This document shows, in pieces, positions 1 to 9,039 of a stretch of 64,000 nucleotides of DNA. The notes under the pieces are model-generated. The model saw nothing but the letters and a program-made list of their open reading frames with translations. It had not been told where the DNA came from and ran no database searches. The stretch covers positions 1,984,001-2,048,000 of the forward strand of contig NZ_AP025171.1 of NCBI RefSeq assembly GCF_003402535.2. The letters are read 5' to 3'. The translations under genes and the position numbers were made by a program. This stretch comes from Cupriavidus sp. P-10. GTDB lineage: Bacteria; Pseudomonadota; Gammaproteobacteria; Burkholderiales; Burkholderiaceae. The number at the start of each line of letters is the position of its first letter. The first letter of the stretch is position 1.

Positions 1-173
1 CGCCTGGAACCCGCCCTGCCTGCCAGCGCGTGTGGCATCCAGGGAAGTGCACCGGGGGACTACCTTACTGCTTGCTGCGCCACAAGGGTTGCCGGCCGCT
101 ACAGCCCTTGTCATCTGCGGTCAGCAGCCGGTCCATGCACGAATGCGCGGACGGCAGCCGGCGCCGCCTGGCT

Positions 174-392
174 TCAGGCGTACGCCAGTTCGCCGGCGGC
201 GGGCACTACGCGCGACGGGCGAGCGCGGCCAACACCATGGCTTTCCTGGTTCGAGCCCAGTCCGGCAAAGCGGCCGTGTTCCTGCGCGGTCACCAGCACG
301 TCCATCGGCAGGCGGGTGGCGAGCAGGATGGTCATGGCGACACCGCCGGCAAGAGCGGCCAGGCCAAGGACGAAGAGCAGTGCGACTTCCAT
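174..392 (-). CDS. small membrane-anchored hypothetical protein
   Basis: Seventy-two codons. The first 25 residues form one hydrophobic segment (MEVALLFVLGLAALAGG...), followed by a polar tail, so it is probably a single-pass inner-membrane peptide. GGAG lies 8 bases before the ATG on the minus strand. A TGATATATCA-like operator at 464-479 lies 72 bases upstream, the same arrangement as for oxc, frc2 and the reductase gene, so the gene is probably transcribed and may belong to the same regulon. The family is not recognised. The gene could instead be the leader of an operon continuing left of the window. Confidence is moderate because small ORFs are common in GC-rich DNA. Confidence 0.5.
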   Translation of the reverse strand: MEVALLFVLGLAALAGGVAMTILLATRLPMDVLVTAQEHGRFAGLGSNQESHGVGRARPSRVVPAAGELAYA

Positions 393-463
393 TTGAAAAC
401 TCCAGTTACGTTGTGGTCAGGAGTTTTCATTATATGCTGCGCCGCACTATGTGTAAATATCCT

Positions 464-479
464 GTATGTAATATATCAG
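464..479 (-). promoter_or_regulatory. putative GntR-type operator, site 1
   Basis: GTATGTAATATATCAG on the plus strand. It matches the TGATATAT(C/T)ACATAC element seen at six other places in the first 21 kb. It lies 72 bp upstream of the small minus-strand gene ending at 174. The role is inferred from recurrence only. Confidence 0.5.
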
Positions 480-529
480 TAGAAGTTTTGCTCCTATACA
501 ACAGGGCCGGCGCGCTATCCCGCCCCCCG

Positions 530-1453
530 TCACACCTTGGTGGTTTCCTGCCGCGTGGCAGTCGGTTGTTCATACTCGAGCCCGCGCAATGCATCCCAGA
601 TGGCTGCGGCATTGGGCTTGAGTGAGCGGCTCTTGCGCCGCACCAGCATGACGGTGGATGTCACCTGCGGCCGCAATGGCCGCATCACCGCGGCCGGGTT
701 CAGGCCACCCGCCTGCGCGCGCGACGGCACCACGCCGATGCCGAGCCCCAGCGCAACCATGCCAAACACCGCGGCAAAGTGCCCGAGCAACTGCAGCGAA
801 CTGGTCCGCACGTGGTAGCTGCTGAGCGCCTTCTCCACCGCCGGCTGCATGCCGCACTGCTGGTCCAGTGTCAGCACGCTGGCATCGCTGAGCTCGCCCC
901 ACCCTACCGAGTCGCGCGCGGCCAGCGGATGCTGCGCCGGCAGCACGGCGTGATAAGGGTCGGTGCACAGCGGCTCGCAATACAGGTCATCCGCGGCGTG
1001 CGGATCGGTGGCGATGCCGAAATCGACCTCGCCGCTGCGCACGCTCTGCAGCACAGATTCCTGCGAGCGGTCCTTCAGGTGGATCGAGATCGCGGGCCAC
1101 GCCTGCCGGCAGCCTGCCAGCCACGCCGGCAGCGACATCGAGCTGAGCACCGGGTCAGACGCGATCTGCACCAGGCCCTGGCATGGGCGGCTGGCGCTCT
1201 GGCTGTCGCGCAAAGTCTGCTCGACTTCCTCGATCAGGTGGCAGATGCGCTGCGACAGGTGCAGGCCGGCTTCGGTCAGTTCCACCTGGCGCGTGGTGCG
1301 GTCGAACAGCCGCTGGTCGATTTCCTCTTCCAGCTCGCGCACGCTGCGGCTCACCGCGGACTGCGTCAGGCCGAGTTCGGCGGCGGCGCGGGTAAAGCTC
1401 TTGTGCCGCGCCACCGCGGCGAAGGCCTTCAGCTGGGGGAGCGAGATGTTCAT
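530..1453 (-). CDS. LysR-family transcriptional regulator
   Basis: About 307 residues, a normal length for LysR. The N-terminal winged HTH is clear (LPQLKAFAAVARHKSFTRAA, then LGLTQSAVSRSVRELE), followed by a periplasmic-binding-like effector domain. The start at 1453 (MNISLPQ) is preferred over an in-frame GTG at 1471 because AGGGAGG lies just upstream of it. The gene follows the oxlT transporter on the same strand, about 230 bp downstream of its stop. The effector is unknown; oxalate or another small acid is plausible from context only. Confidence 0.85.
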   Translation of the reverse strand: MNISLPQLKAFAAVARHKSFTRAAAELGLTQSAVSRSVRELEEEIDQRLFDRTTRQVELTEAGLHLSQRICHLIEEVEQTLRDSQSASRPCQGLVQIASDPVLSSMSLPAWLAGCRQAWPAISIHLKDRSQESVLQSVRSGEVDFGIATDPHAADDLYCEPLCTDPYHAVLPAQHPLAARDSVGWGELSDASVLTLDQQCGMQPAVEKALSSYHVRTSSLQLLGHFAAVFGMVALGLGIGVVPSRAQAGGLNPAAVMRPLRPQVTSTVMLVRRKSRSLKPNAAAIWDALRGLEYEQPTATRQETTKV

Positions 1454-1686
1454 GGCCGCCCTCCCTGGCACGCGACGGCGAGGCTCAGGCGCAACCCGTG
1501 GTCGGGCGCGGCGGGATGTCGCGGTGCGGGCACCGATGCATGCGGTCCGGTCATGGCAGTCTCCTTGATGGGGCGTGGCTGTGTGCAGCCATCGTTGCTG
1601 TGGGTATGGATTTGCTTGTGTCGCGCGGTCGTTAGCCTTGCGTCACGGCAACGGCCCGCGCGCAGGCAGGCCGTTTTCCGGGGTAC

Positions 1687-3027
1687 TTAGTCTCCTTCTC
1701 TCTGGATCCGGGGCAGGTACGCGGCATCGGATGCCGGCAGGCCCTCGGCCTGCCCGGTAATAAATCGCCTGCGCATGGGCGCCAGCAAGACCTTGGCCGA
1801 GATCCCCGCGGCGATCGTCACGACCGCCGCCACGGTAAATACCGCTTCCCAGCCACCGCGCGCCGACAGCACCGACGCCAGCGGCACCAGCATCGCCGCC
1901 GTCCCCTTCGCTGTATAAAGCGTGCCCGCGTTCGCCGCCGCGAACTTGCTGCCAAACGTGTCCGCGCACAGCGCCGGGAAGATCGAGAAGATCTCGCCCC
2001 AGAACAGGAACGTCAGCGCCGCGAAGAACATGAACCAGTACGGGTTGTGCCCCAGCTGCATCAGCCCCAGCAGCGCCAGCCCCTCGCCGATGAAGATCAC
2101 GAACATCGTGTTCTCGCGACCGAACCTGTCCGACAGGAACCCGCACAGCGGACGCGTGAAGCCGTTGCACAGGTTGTCGATCGACAAGGTCATCGTCAGC
2201 AGCGGCAAGGTCAGTCCCAGCAGCGTCACCGGCATCGACGCAAAGCCGTAGTCCTTCGCGATCGGCCCCAGCTGCGCCGTCGCCATGATCCCGCCCGCCG
2301 CCACCGCGACAAAGCTCGCGTAGATCAGCCAGAACACCGGCGTCTTCACCATCTGGCCCGGCGTGTATTCCACCGGGTTGGTCAGCACCGCCTTCGCCGC
2401 GACCGCGCCCTTGGGCGCCCTGGGCTTCACCAGCAGCAGCGCCAGCACGAAGATGCACACCCCTTGCAGGATGCCGAAGAACAGGAACGCTTTCTCATAG
2501 CCCGCGCTCTGGATCATGTTCGCGATCGGAATCACCGTGATCGCCGCGCCCGCGCCAAACCCCGCCGCCGTCAGCCCCGCCGCCAGCCCGCGCTTGTCCG
2601 GGAACCACTTCAGCGCATTGCCCACGCACGTGCCGTACACCCCGCCCGCACCGATGCCCGCGATCACCGCCGCCGCATACAACTCCGGCAGCGTGGTCGC
2701 ATACGCGTTCATCACCCACGCCAGCCCCGCGCAGATCGCCCCGCCCGCCACCACCGGGCGCGGACCGAACTTGTCCACCAGCCAGCCCTCCAGCGGCACC
2801 AGCCAGGTCTCGGTCACGATGAAAATGGAAAATGCCACCTGGATCGCCGACGCTCCCCAGTGATGCTTGGCGTCCATCGGGGATACAAACAAGGTCCAGC
2901 CATACTGCAGGTTCGCTACCAGCCCCATGCACACCACGCCGATTGCAAGCTGCGTCCAACGGTTCTGCAGGCCCCGCCCGTTCACGTCGCCGTGAGCGGG
3001 CGTGGCTGCCGCTTCATATTGCGCCAT
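1687..3027 (-). CDS. oxlT: MFS oxalate:formate antiporter (OxlT-like)
   Basis: 446 residues with twelve predicted hydrophobic segments. It belongs to the major facilitator superfamily, OFA (oxalate/formate antiporter) group: the N terminus (LQYGWTLFVSPM, then a W-x-x-SAIQVAFSIFI segment) and the loop-2/3 motif DKFGPRPVV are typical. It would exchange external oxalate for internal formate in the inner membrane. The substrate is supported by oxc and frc 7-10 kb away and by the divergent LysR gene, whose promoter region it shares. A related OFA carrier for another monocarboxylate cannot be excluded. The start at 3027 gives the full N-terminal tail before helix 1. Confidence 0.8.
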   Translation of the reverse strand: MAQYEAAATPAHGDVNGRGLQNRWTQLAIGVVCMGLVANLQYGWTLFVSPMDAKHHWGASAIQVAFSIFIVTETWLVPLEGWLVDKFGPRPVVAGGAICAGLAWVMNAYATTLPELYAAAVIAGIGAGGVYGTCVGNALKWFPDKRGLAAGLTAAGFGAGAAITVIPIANMIQSAGYEKAFLFFGILQGVCIFVLALLLVKPRAPKGAVAAKAVLTNPVEYTPGQMVKTPVFWLIYASFVAVAAGGIMATAQLGPIAKDYGFASMPVTLLGLTLPLLTMTLSIDNLCNGFTRPLCGFLSDRFGRENTMFVIFIGEGLALLGLMQLGHNPYWFMFFAALTFLFWGEIFSIFPALCADTFGSKFAAANAGTLYTAKGTAAMLVPLASVLSARGGWEAVFTVAAVVTIAAGISAKVLLAPMRRRFITGQAEGLPASDAAYLPRIQREGD

Positions 3028-3129
3028 CTGTTTTTGTCTCCTGGTGCTTGTCAGCTGCGTCCCGGACGGGACGCCCTCCCGGGCCTCTGCGGAGTGGGCC
3101 CTTGGTCACGATGAGATCGGCGCCTGACA

Positions 3130-3234
3130 TTGCGGCATGCAAATCTGGGATTGATGCTACTTGAAACTAAGATCAACACTGCATAAAGTTTTTTATCGTT
3201 TGTATTGACGACCGTTTATATATTGCACGGAACG
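3130..3234. promoter_or_regulatory. oxlT-lysR divergent regulatory region (copy A)
   Basis: AT-rich spacer between oxlT (minus) and the LysR gene (plus). It holds the core TAAAGTTTTTTATCGT at 3184-3199 and TTTATATATTGC just before the LysR start. A diverged copy of this whole stretch sits at 13231-13334. It probably contains the LysR binding sites and both promoters; individual T-N11-A boxes were not assigned. Confidence 0.55.
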
Positions 3235-3239
3235 ATTGA

Positions 3240-4181
3240 ATGAAGAACGCCACGCTGCGGCAACTGAAGGTCTTTGAAACCGTCGCCCGCCATATGAGCT
3301 TTTCGCGCGCCGCCGAGGAACTGCACCTGACGCAGCCGGCCGTGTCGACCCAGGTCCGGCAACTGGAACACCATGTCGGCCTGCCGCTCTTCGAGCAGCT
3401 CGGCAAGAAGATCTACCTGACGCCGGCCGGGCACGAGATGCTGCACTACAGCCGCAGCATCATCCAGCAGTTCCGCGAGGCGGAAGACGCCATGTCGCAG
3501 CTGAAGGGCATCTCCGGGGGGCGGCTCAACGTGGCGGTGATCAGCGCCGGCGACTATTTCTTTCCGCGGCTGCTGGCCGAGTTTATGGAGCGCCATGACG
3601 GTGTGACGCTGAATCTCGCGGTGCACAACCGTGAGGAATTGCTGCACCAGCTGGCCGGCAACCTGACCGACCTCGCGGTCATGGTGCGCCCCCCCGAAGG
3701 CATGGACACCATCAACGAAGTCTTCGCGCCCCACCCTTACGTCATCGTCGCGGCGCCCAGCCACCCGCTGGTCGGCAAGCGCAAGATCCCGCTGGCGGGA
3801 TTGGCCGACGAGGCCTTCGTATCGCGCGAGAAAGGCTCCGATACGTGGAATTCGATGCAGGAAGGCTTTGCCGGACGACTCTCCAACCTGCGCATCGCGA
3901 TGGAGATCAAGAGCACTGAAACCATCAAGCAGGCGGTGATCGCCAACATGGGCATCGCGTTCCTGTCAGCGCACACCGTGGGACTGGAACTGCAGGCGGG
4001 AAAGCTGGCCGTGCTCGATATCGAGGGCTTCCCGGTGATGCTCAACTGGTATGTGGTGCACCGCAAGAACAAGCGCCTGCCACCGGTGGCGCTGGCGTTC
4101 AAGCAGTTCCTGATGGAGGAAGGCGCCGGATTGATCCAGCGGATTACGGGCGTGGAGGGGTTGATCCGTCGGCAAGCGTAG
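3240..4181 (+). CDS. LysR-family regulator, CbbR-like
   Basis: 313 residues. The N-terminal HTH (LRQLKVFETVARHMSFSRAA, LTQPAVSTQVRQLE) and the effector domain resemble the CbbR/CysB-type branch of LysR regulators (NREELLHQLAGNLTDLAVM, and IANMGIAFLSAHTV near the C-terminal end). It is divergent from oxlT with a 212-bp spacer, the classic LysR-target arrangement, so it probably controls oxlT and itself. If it is a CbbR relative, the effector could be a metabolite of C1/C2 or autotrophic metabolism. The ATG at 3240 follows GGAACGATTGA, a modest ribosome-binding site. Confidence 0.85.
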   Translation: MKNATLRQLKVFETVARHMSFSRAAEELHLTQPAVSTQVRQLEHHVGLPLFEQLGKKIYLTPAGHEMLHYSRSIIQQFREAEDAMSQLKGISGGRLNVAVISAGDYFFPRLLAEFMERHDGVTLNLAVHNREELLHQLAGNLTDLAVMVRPPEGMDTINEVFAPHPYVIVAAPSHPLVGKRKIPLAGLADEAFVSREKGSDTWNSMQEGFAGRLSNLRIAMEIKSTETIKQAVIANMGIAFLSAHTVGLELQAGKLAVLDIEGFPVMLNWYVVHRKNKRLPPVALAFKQFLMEEGAGLIQRITGVEGLIRRQA

Positions 4182-4300
4182 CCACCGCGATACATAAACG
4201 ATTACTTATGATTAAGCGATGAAACTTTAATTATCGTAAATCGTTCGCCATTCCTATGCTTGTCTCAACCCACCGCTACAGCGCACCGAGGAGACAAGCC

Positions 4301-4606
4301 ATGAACCAGGTCCAGATTGACAGCCGCCCCGCAGCCATCACGGTCGGTACCGACAACCAGCCCATCCCGCGCGAGACGCAGCTCGCGGCCTATAACGCCG
4401 CCTTCATCGAACTGGGCCTGCGCTTCCGCTGGGATGCCGAGATGTACGAATGGCTGTGCGGCATCGAATGCGAAAAGGCCCGCGTCGCCCGCTATATCGA
4501 AGAGCACCACGCCCACCTGCTCGCCGCCTATGATGCGGCCTTCCTCAGCGGGCTGATCTTCGAGAAAAAGAACGAATACCTGCGCGCGGTCGGCCATCTC
4601 AACTGA
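4301..4606 (+). CDS. conserved hypothetical protein, about 101 residues
   Basis: Soluble protein rich in aromatic and acidic residues (LAAYNAAFIELGLRFRWD, then YEWLCGIECEKARVARYIEE). There is no signal peptide or membrane segment. The ATG at 4301 is chosen because GAGGAGA lies 7 bases upstream; an upstream in-frame start at 4256 lacks this. It is monocistronic, with an AT-rich promoter region at 4190-4260 and a strong terminator at 4624-4655. The function is not recognised. The strong SD and terminator argue for a well-expressed gene. Confidence 0.7.
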   Translation: MNQVQIDSRPAAITVGTDNQPIPRETQLAAYNAAFIELGLRFRWDAEMYEWLCGIECEKARVARYIEEHHAHLLAAYDAAFLSGLIFEKKNEYLRAVGHLN

Positions 4607-4623
4607 GCGGTCCGATCGATTAC

Positions 4624-4655
4624 AGGCGAGGCGCTCTGGCGGCCTCGCCTTTTTT
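4624..4655 (+). terminator. Rho-independent terminator
   Basis: The arms AGGCGAGG (4624-4631) and CCTCGCCT (4643-4650) pair perfectly around an 11-base loop and are followed by a run of T. It ends the small gene at 4301-4606. Confidence 0.85.
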
Positions 4656-4844
4656 ATTCCCGCGCTCGCCGCCACTCCCGCATTGGCATGGGAACGCGCT
4701 CGCGGAAAGGCTCAACGCGGTTGAATTCCTGACCTTCGCCACGAAGTGGGCGACAGCATAGAATTCGCTTGTCATGGCGGTGGCGCCGCCGTGCGGCGCT
4801 TCTGGTGCGGCCGGCGCACGCACGCGCCTTATTCCCGCCACCAC

Positions 4845-5441
4845 ATGGAATCCACTTACCACCAGGGCAGCACGGGCATGCCGGCCATTGAAGCCGCCGG
4901 CACCGGGCACCAGCACCCGACGAATGCGGCCACCATCCTGCGCCGCGCCGCGGTGTCCGGCGCCTGCGCCAGCCTGCTGTCCTCCGGCATGCTCGCCTGC
5001 GGCGGCACCGTCGATTGCGGCAGCGCCTTCGCGCCGGTCAATGCGGTCAGCCACTGGATCTGGGGCGAACGCGCCCTGCATGCGAACCGGCCGTCGGTCC
5101 GGCATACCGTGCTGGGTTACGTGATCCATCATGCGATGTCGGTGTTCTGGGCAGTGTTCTATGAAACCGCGGTGGCACGGCATCATGCGCGCGGTGCCCT
5201 CGGTACCCTGGCGCTTGGCGGTCTCGGCATCGCAGGCCTGGCCTGCCTGGTGGACCTGAAGTGTACGCCGCACCGCCTGACGCCCGGCTTCGAGCGGCGC
5301 TTGTCGGCGCCCATGCTGACGCTGGTCTACCTGGCTTTCGGGCTGGCCCTGCCGCTGGGGTCGCTGCTGGCGCGGCGCGCGGCGCGCTCGCGTGGCAGCC
5401 TGCAAGGCCCCTCGGAGCCGATTGCAAGACTTATGCGCTGA
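4845..5441 (+). CDS. integral membrane protein, unknown function
   Basis: About 198 residues with roughly four hydrophobic segments: near residues 30-50 (AAVSGACASLLSSGMLACGG), 90-112 (GYVIHHAMSVFWAVFYETAV), 120-140 and 165-185. A conserved-looking NAVSHWIWGE motif precedes the second segment. The start at 4845 (MESTYHQG) is preferred to 4746 because the upstream extension is basic and unlike a membrane-protein N terminus, but no strong SD is seen for either. The family is not recognised with confidence. It has no operon partner. Confidence 0.6.
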   Translation: MESTYHQGSTGMPAIEAAGTGHQHPTNAATILRRAAVSGACASLLSSGMLACGGTVDCGSAFAPVNAVSHWIWGERALHANRPSVRHTVLGYVIHHAMSVFWAVFYETAVARHHARGALGTLALGGLGIAGLACLVDLKCTPHRLTPGFERRLSAPMLTLVYLAFGLALPLGSLLARRAARSRGSLQGPSEPIARLMR

Positions 5442-5498
5442 TCGTCGTAAGATGCGAGGATTCCCTCGACACCCGGCATTCCGCCCTTCCCTGTTTTC

Positions 5499-6086
5499 AT
5501 GGCCACCCGACGCACCGACGACGAATTCATCCTGGAACTGACCCGGCTGCTAAGCACCGAAGGCGTGTCGTCGCTGACCATCGGCGAGCTCGCGCAGCGC
5601 ATGCGCTGCTCGCGGCGGCGGCTGTATGAGATCGCGCCGACCAAGGAAGCGCTGTTCGTAGGCATCTGCGAGCGTGTGCTCGCGGCCAGCCTGGAAAAGG
5701 GCTTTGCCGCGGCCCGCCGCGAAAGCGATCCGGCGCACGCGGTTTCCGCCTACCTGCACGCCACGCTGAACACGTCGGGGCTGGGCAAGGCAGCGCTGAC
5801 CGACCTGGATGCGATCGACAGCGGCAGGGCCGCGTTCGACGCCTACCAGCTGGCCCGTGTGCGCGGCCTGGAGAGCCTGCTGGAGGCCGGCATGCGCGCC
5901 GGGCAGATGGCGCAACACAATCCGCGGCTGGTGTCCGAAGCCATCCTTGGCGCCGCGCACCGGCTGCGCAACCAGCAGTTCCTGAAGGAGACCGGCATGA
6001 AGATCGGCGACGCCTTCAGCGAGTTCTACGAGATCATCCTGAATGGCCTGCTGTGCCGGCCCGGACAGGACGCGCGCGCATCCTAG
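5499..6086 (+). CDS. TetR-family transcriptional regulator
   Basis: 195 residues. The N-terminal HTH covers about residues 8-55 (LLSTEGVSSLTIGELAQRMR, then CSRRRLYEIAPTKEALF), which is the TetR pattern with SKxxLY replaced by SRRRLY. The C-terminal ligand/dimer domain is unassigned. It converges with the Bug-protein gene (16 bp apart) and lies 2.7 kb from the promoter of the acyl-CoA ligase operon, which is a candidate target; paired GGTACC sites are present there. The effector may be an acyl-CoA, by inference. Confidence 0.8.
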   Translation: MATRRTDDEFILELTRLLSTEGVSSLTIGELAQRMRCSRRRLYEIAPTKEALFVGICERVLAASLEKGFAAARRESDPAHAVSAYLHATLNTSGLGKAALTDLDAIDSGRAAFDAYQLARVRGLESLLEAGMRAGQMAQHNPRLVSEAILGAAHRLRNQQFLKETGMKIGDAFSEFYEIILNGLLCRPGQDARAS

Positions 6087-6101
6087 CCCGGCCAGCCGGG
6101 A

Positions 6102-7106
6102 TCACTGCGGCGGGATGTTCGCGGCGCGGATCACCTTGCCCCACTTGGTGTATTCATCCTGCACAAAGCGGCTAGCCTGTTCCGGCGCGCCCGCCACCGG
6201 GATCAGCGCGGCCGCGTCGAGCGTGGTGCGCAGGTCCTGGTTCTTCTGCGCCTGGTTGATGACCTCGTTCAGCCGCGTCACCACCGGCGCCGGCGTGCCC
6301 TTGGGCACGAACGCCGCCATCCAGCCGACCACTTCGAATCCCGGCACGCCCGACTCGGCAATGGTCGGCACATCCGGCAATTGCGGTGCGCGCTTCGCGG
6401 TCGTCACCGCCAGCGCCCTGACCTTGCCCGATTTGACCTGCGTGACCGCGGCGCCGATGTTGGCGAACAGAAAGTCGACGTGTCCGCCGATCAGCGCCGA
6501 CATGGCCTCGGACGGACCGCCGTACGGCACGTGCGTATATTCCAGCCCATTCACTTCCTGCTTGAGCAGCTCCGCCGCCAGGTGCGCCGAACTGCCGACG
6601 CTGCCGGAGGCATAGTTGATCTTGCCCGGCCGGGCCTTGATATAGGCAAGGAACTCGGCAAAGGTCTTCGCCGGGAAGCTGTTGCTGACCAGCAGCACGT
6701 TGCCGTTCAGCCCGAACACGGCCACCGCCTGGAAGTCCTTCAGCGGGTCATACGGCGTCGAGGCCAGCAGCCGCGGATTGATCGCATGGGTGACGTTGGT
6801 GCCGAGCAGCAGCGTGTAGCCGTCCGGCGTCGAGCGCGCGACAAAGTTGGCGCCGATGGTCGCGCCCGCGCCGGGCTTGTTCTCGGTCACCAGCGGCTGG
6901 CCCAGCGTATCGCCCATGTATTTGGCGAAGGTACGCGCGGTCAGGTCGGTCACGCCACCGGGCGCAAACGGAACGACGAAACGGATCGGCCTGGACGGGT
7001 ACGGCTCGCTGGCGTGAGCGGCGGGGCTGGCCAGGCAAAGCGCCAGCAAGCAGGCGTGGGCGGCGCGCACGGCGTGGCGCGCATGCCGGATGATGCGGAA
7101 TGACAT
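6102..7106 (-). CDS. Bug/TTT-family periplasmic solute-binding protein
   Basis: 334 residues. A Sec signal peptide (basic start, hydrophobic core LLALCLASPAA, AHA-SEPYP cleavage) is followed by the tripartite-tricarboxylate receptor fold: YPSRPIRFVVPFAPGG near residue 35, then ENKPGAGATIG and PDGYTLLLG. It binds a carboxylate or similar anion in the periplasm. The start at 7106 is used because GGAGGAGA immediately precedes it; the ATG at 7118 would lie ahead of this SD. It is downstream of, and probably co-transcribed with, the acyl-CoA ligase (75-bp gap). As in many orphan Bug genes, no TctAB membrane partners are next to it. Confidence 0.85.
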   Translation of the reverse strand: MSFRIIRHARHAVRAAHACLLALCLASPAAHASEPYPSRPIRFVVPFAPGGVTDLTARTFAKYMGDTLGQPLVTENKPGAGATIGANFVARSTPDGYTLLLGTNVTHAINPRLLASTPYDPLKDFQAVAVFGLNGNVLLVSNSFPAKTFAEFLAYIKARPGKINYASGSVGSSAHLAAELLKQEVNGLEYTHVPYGGPSEAMSALIGGHVDFLFANIGAAVTQVKSGKVRALAVTTAKRAPQLPDVPTIAESGVPGFEVVGWMAAFVPKGTPAPVVTRLNEVINQAQKNQDLRTTLDAAALIPVAGAPEQASRFVQDEYTKWGKVIRAANIPPQ

Positions 7107-7181
7107 GGTCTCCTCCATGGTTGTTGTCCTCGTCTTGCCGCCGGCCCTCTGGCGGAGCCTGGCGGCATGCGTCAGCGGCGC

Positions 7182-8768
7182 TCAGGCCACCTGCCGTTCC
7201 TGCCCGCCCCAGTAGCGGCCGCGGATCGCCTTGCGGTCGATCTTGCCCAGCGCGGTCAGCGGCAGTTCTTCGGCAAACACGACCTGCTTGGGCGCGTTGA
7301 CCACACCCTTGTGTTGCGTGACATGGCCGATCACGTCGGCCTCGGTCAACGCGGCGCCGGGGCGCGTCACGACGATGGCCGTGACCGACTCGCCCCACTT
7401 GGCATCCGGGATGCCGATCACCGCCGACATGGCGATGGCCGGGTGCTGCGCCAGGCAGTGCTCCACCTCGCTCGGGTACACATTGAAGCCGCCGCTGATG
7501 ATCATGTCCTTGGCGCGGTCGACCAGGTACAGGTAACCCTCGCTGTCGCAGCGCGCCATGTCGCCGGTATGCAGCCAGTCGCCGGCGAAGACTTTCGCGT
7601 TTTCTTCCGGCCGATTCAGGTAGCTTTCCATCACCAGCGGCCCGCGCACGCACAGTTCGCCGACCTCGCCCGGCGCGACTTCGCGCAGGTCGGCGTCGAG
7701 CAGCCGCACCTGGTTGCCGGCGATGACCTTGCCGCATGAACGCAGCCGTTCCGGACGATCCGGGTCGTGGTCGGCGCGTGGCAGGTAGCTGATGCACATC
7801 GGCGCTTCGGCCTGGCCATAGATCTGGCCGAACACCGGGCCAATGCGGCGCAGCGCATCGGCAAGCCGCACCGGCGCGATCGGCGCGGCGCCATAAAGCA
7901 CCAGTTCCAGGCTGGACAGGTCGGCCGTATCGAGGCCATCGCAGTCGAGCACGCCGTAGATCTGCGTCGGCACCAGGAAAGTCAGGTTGATGCGGTCCTG
8001 CGCCACGCGGCGCAGGAAGTCCGCGGGGCTGAACTTGTCGCACAGGTAGACGGTACCGCCGCGCAGCAGCGTCGGCAGGATCATGGCGCCCGACGCGTGC
8101 GAGATCGGCGTGGTCACCAGGTAGCGCACCTGCGCCGGCCACTCGTAGGTAGCCAGCATGTACTGCAGCACGGTCACCGTGGTCCGGTGGGTATGCAAGA
8201 TGCCTTTGGAGCGGCCGGTGGTGCCGCCGGTAAAGGAGATCTTGCTGATTTCCGTGGGATCGTCGCCGGGGATATAGTCGGCGCCATCCATCGCCGCCGC
8301 CACGCTGGCCAGCCCGGGGCCGAATTCGCCGTCGTCCAGCGGCAGCACCTGCACCGCGCGGGCACCGGCCAGCGCGCGCGCCCGCTCGGCGAAACGCGCG
8401 TTGTCGACCACCAGCGCCGTCACGCCCGCCTCCTGCAGCACGAAGGCGTGATCCGCTTCCGATGCCATCGGATGCAGCGACACGTTCTTCAGCCCGGCCA
8501 GCTGCGCGGCGATGATCGCGGCCACCGCTTCGGCGCGGTTGCCGACCAGGAAGGCCACGGCATCCTGCCGCGCCAGCCCTCTGGCGGCGAACAGCCGCGC
8601 GAGGCGCGCGCACAGCTGCGCGAGTTCGTCGTAACCCAGCGTGATGTCGTCGCCCACGATGGCCGGCACGCCCGGCCGCGCGCGCAGCGCCGTCGCATAG
8701 AGCTGGCCAACGGTCGCGCCGCCGTGCACGCGCGAGACCGCCGGAACGCCTGGGGGCTGAAGGGTCAT
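7182..8768 (-). CDS. AMP-forming acyl-CoA synthetase/ligase
   Basis: 528 residues of the ANL superfamily. The P-loop-like FTGGTTGRSKGI, GQAEAP, HTGDMA, the hinge region VDRAKDMIISGGFNVYPSE and the catalytic lysine in LGKIDRKAI are all present, so it should be active. It adenylates a carboxylic acid and transfers it to CoA in the cytoplasm. The start at 8768 follows GAGGAGACAAG; longer versions extend into the promoter. It heads a two-gene unit with the Bug protein, suggesting uptake and activation of one organic acid (medium-chain or aromatic). The substrate cannot be read from the sequence. Confidence 0.85.
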   Translation of the reverse strand: MTLQPPGVPAVSRVHGGATVGQLYATALRARPGVPAIVGDDITLGYDELAQLCARLARLFAARGLARQDAVAFLVGNRAEAVAAIIAAQLAGLKNVSLHPMASEADHAFVLQEAGVTALVVDNARFAERARALAGARAVQVLPLDDGEFGPGLASVAAAMDGADYIPGDDPTEISKISFTGGTTGRSKGILHTHRTTVTVLQYMLATYEWPAQVRYLVTTPISHASGAMILPTLLRGGTVYLCDKFSPADFLRRVAQDRINLTFLVPTQIYGVLDCDGLDTADLSSLELVLYGAAPIAPVRLADALRRIGPVFGQIYGQAEAPMCISYLPRADHDPDRPERLRSCGKVIAGNQVRLLDADLREVAPGEVGELCVRGPLVMESYLNRPEENAKVFAGDWLHTGDMARCDSEGYLYLVDRAKDMIISGGFNVYPSEVEHCLAQHPAIAMSAVIGIPDAKWGESVTAIVVTRPGAALTEADVIGHVTQHKGVVNAPKQVVFAEELPLTALGKIDRKAIRGRYWGGQERQVA

Positions 8769-8818
8769 CTTGTCTCCTCGGTGGCTGTTCTTGTCAGGCC
8801 CCAATGTAGGGGCCGTTA

Positions 8819-8844
8819 GGTACCACGTCAATGCTTTTGGTACC
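8819..8844. promoter_or_regulatory. paired GGTACC motifs upstream of the ligase
   Basis: Two GGTACC palindromes at 8819-8824 and 8839-8844 are spaced exactly 20 bp (two helical turns), 50-75 bp upstream of the ligase start. They could be an operator, for example for the TetR protein at 5499. Spacing and location are the only support. Confidence 0.3.
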
Positions 8845-9039
8845 GAAAAGGCGGCGTTCGGGCGCATTGAAGCGGCGCGCAAGGCGCGCGGCCGAAAGGG
8901 CTTGGGGTATTCCCGGGGACGAAAGGACGGGGTGCAGCGCCGCGGCACTGTGCGACGGCGCTGGCAACAATCAGAAGGGAAAACGCGAATGTTGTGTCCC
9001 CTCTCCCATTTATGGGTCATTTATGGGAGAGGTGGAGAA

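Noticed and set aside
2047..3114. Long plus-strand frame across oxlT
   Set aside because: Very Arg/His/Gln-rich shadow of the GC-rich transporter gene; no domain and no SD.
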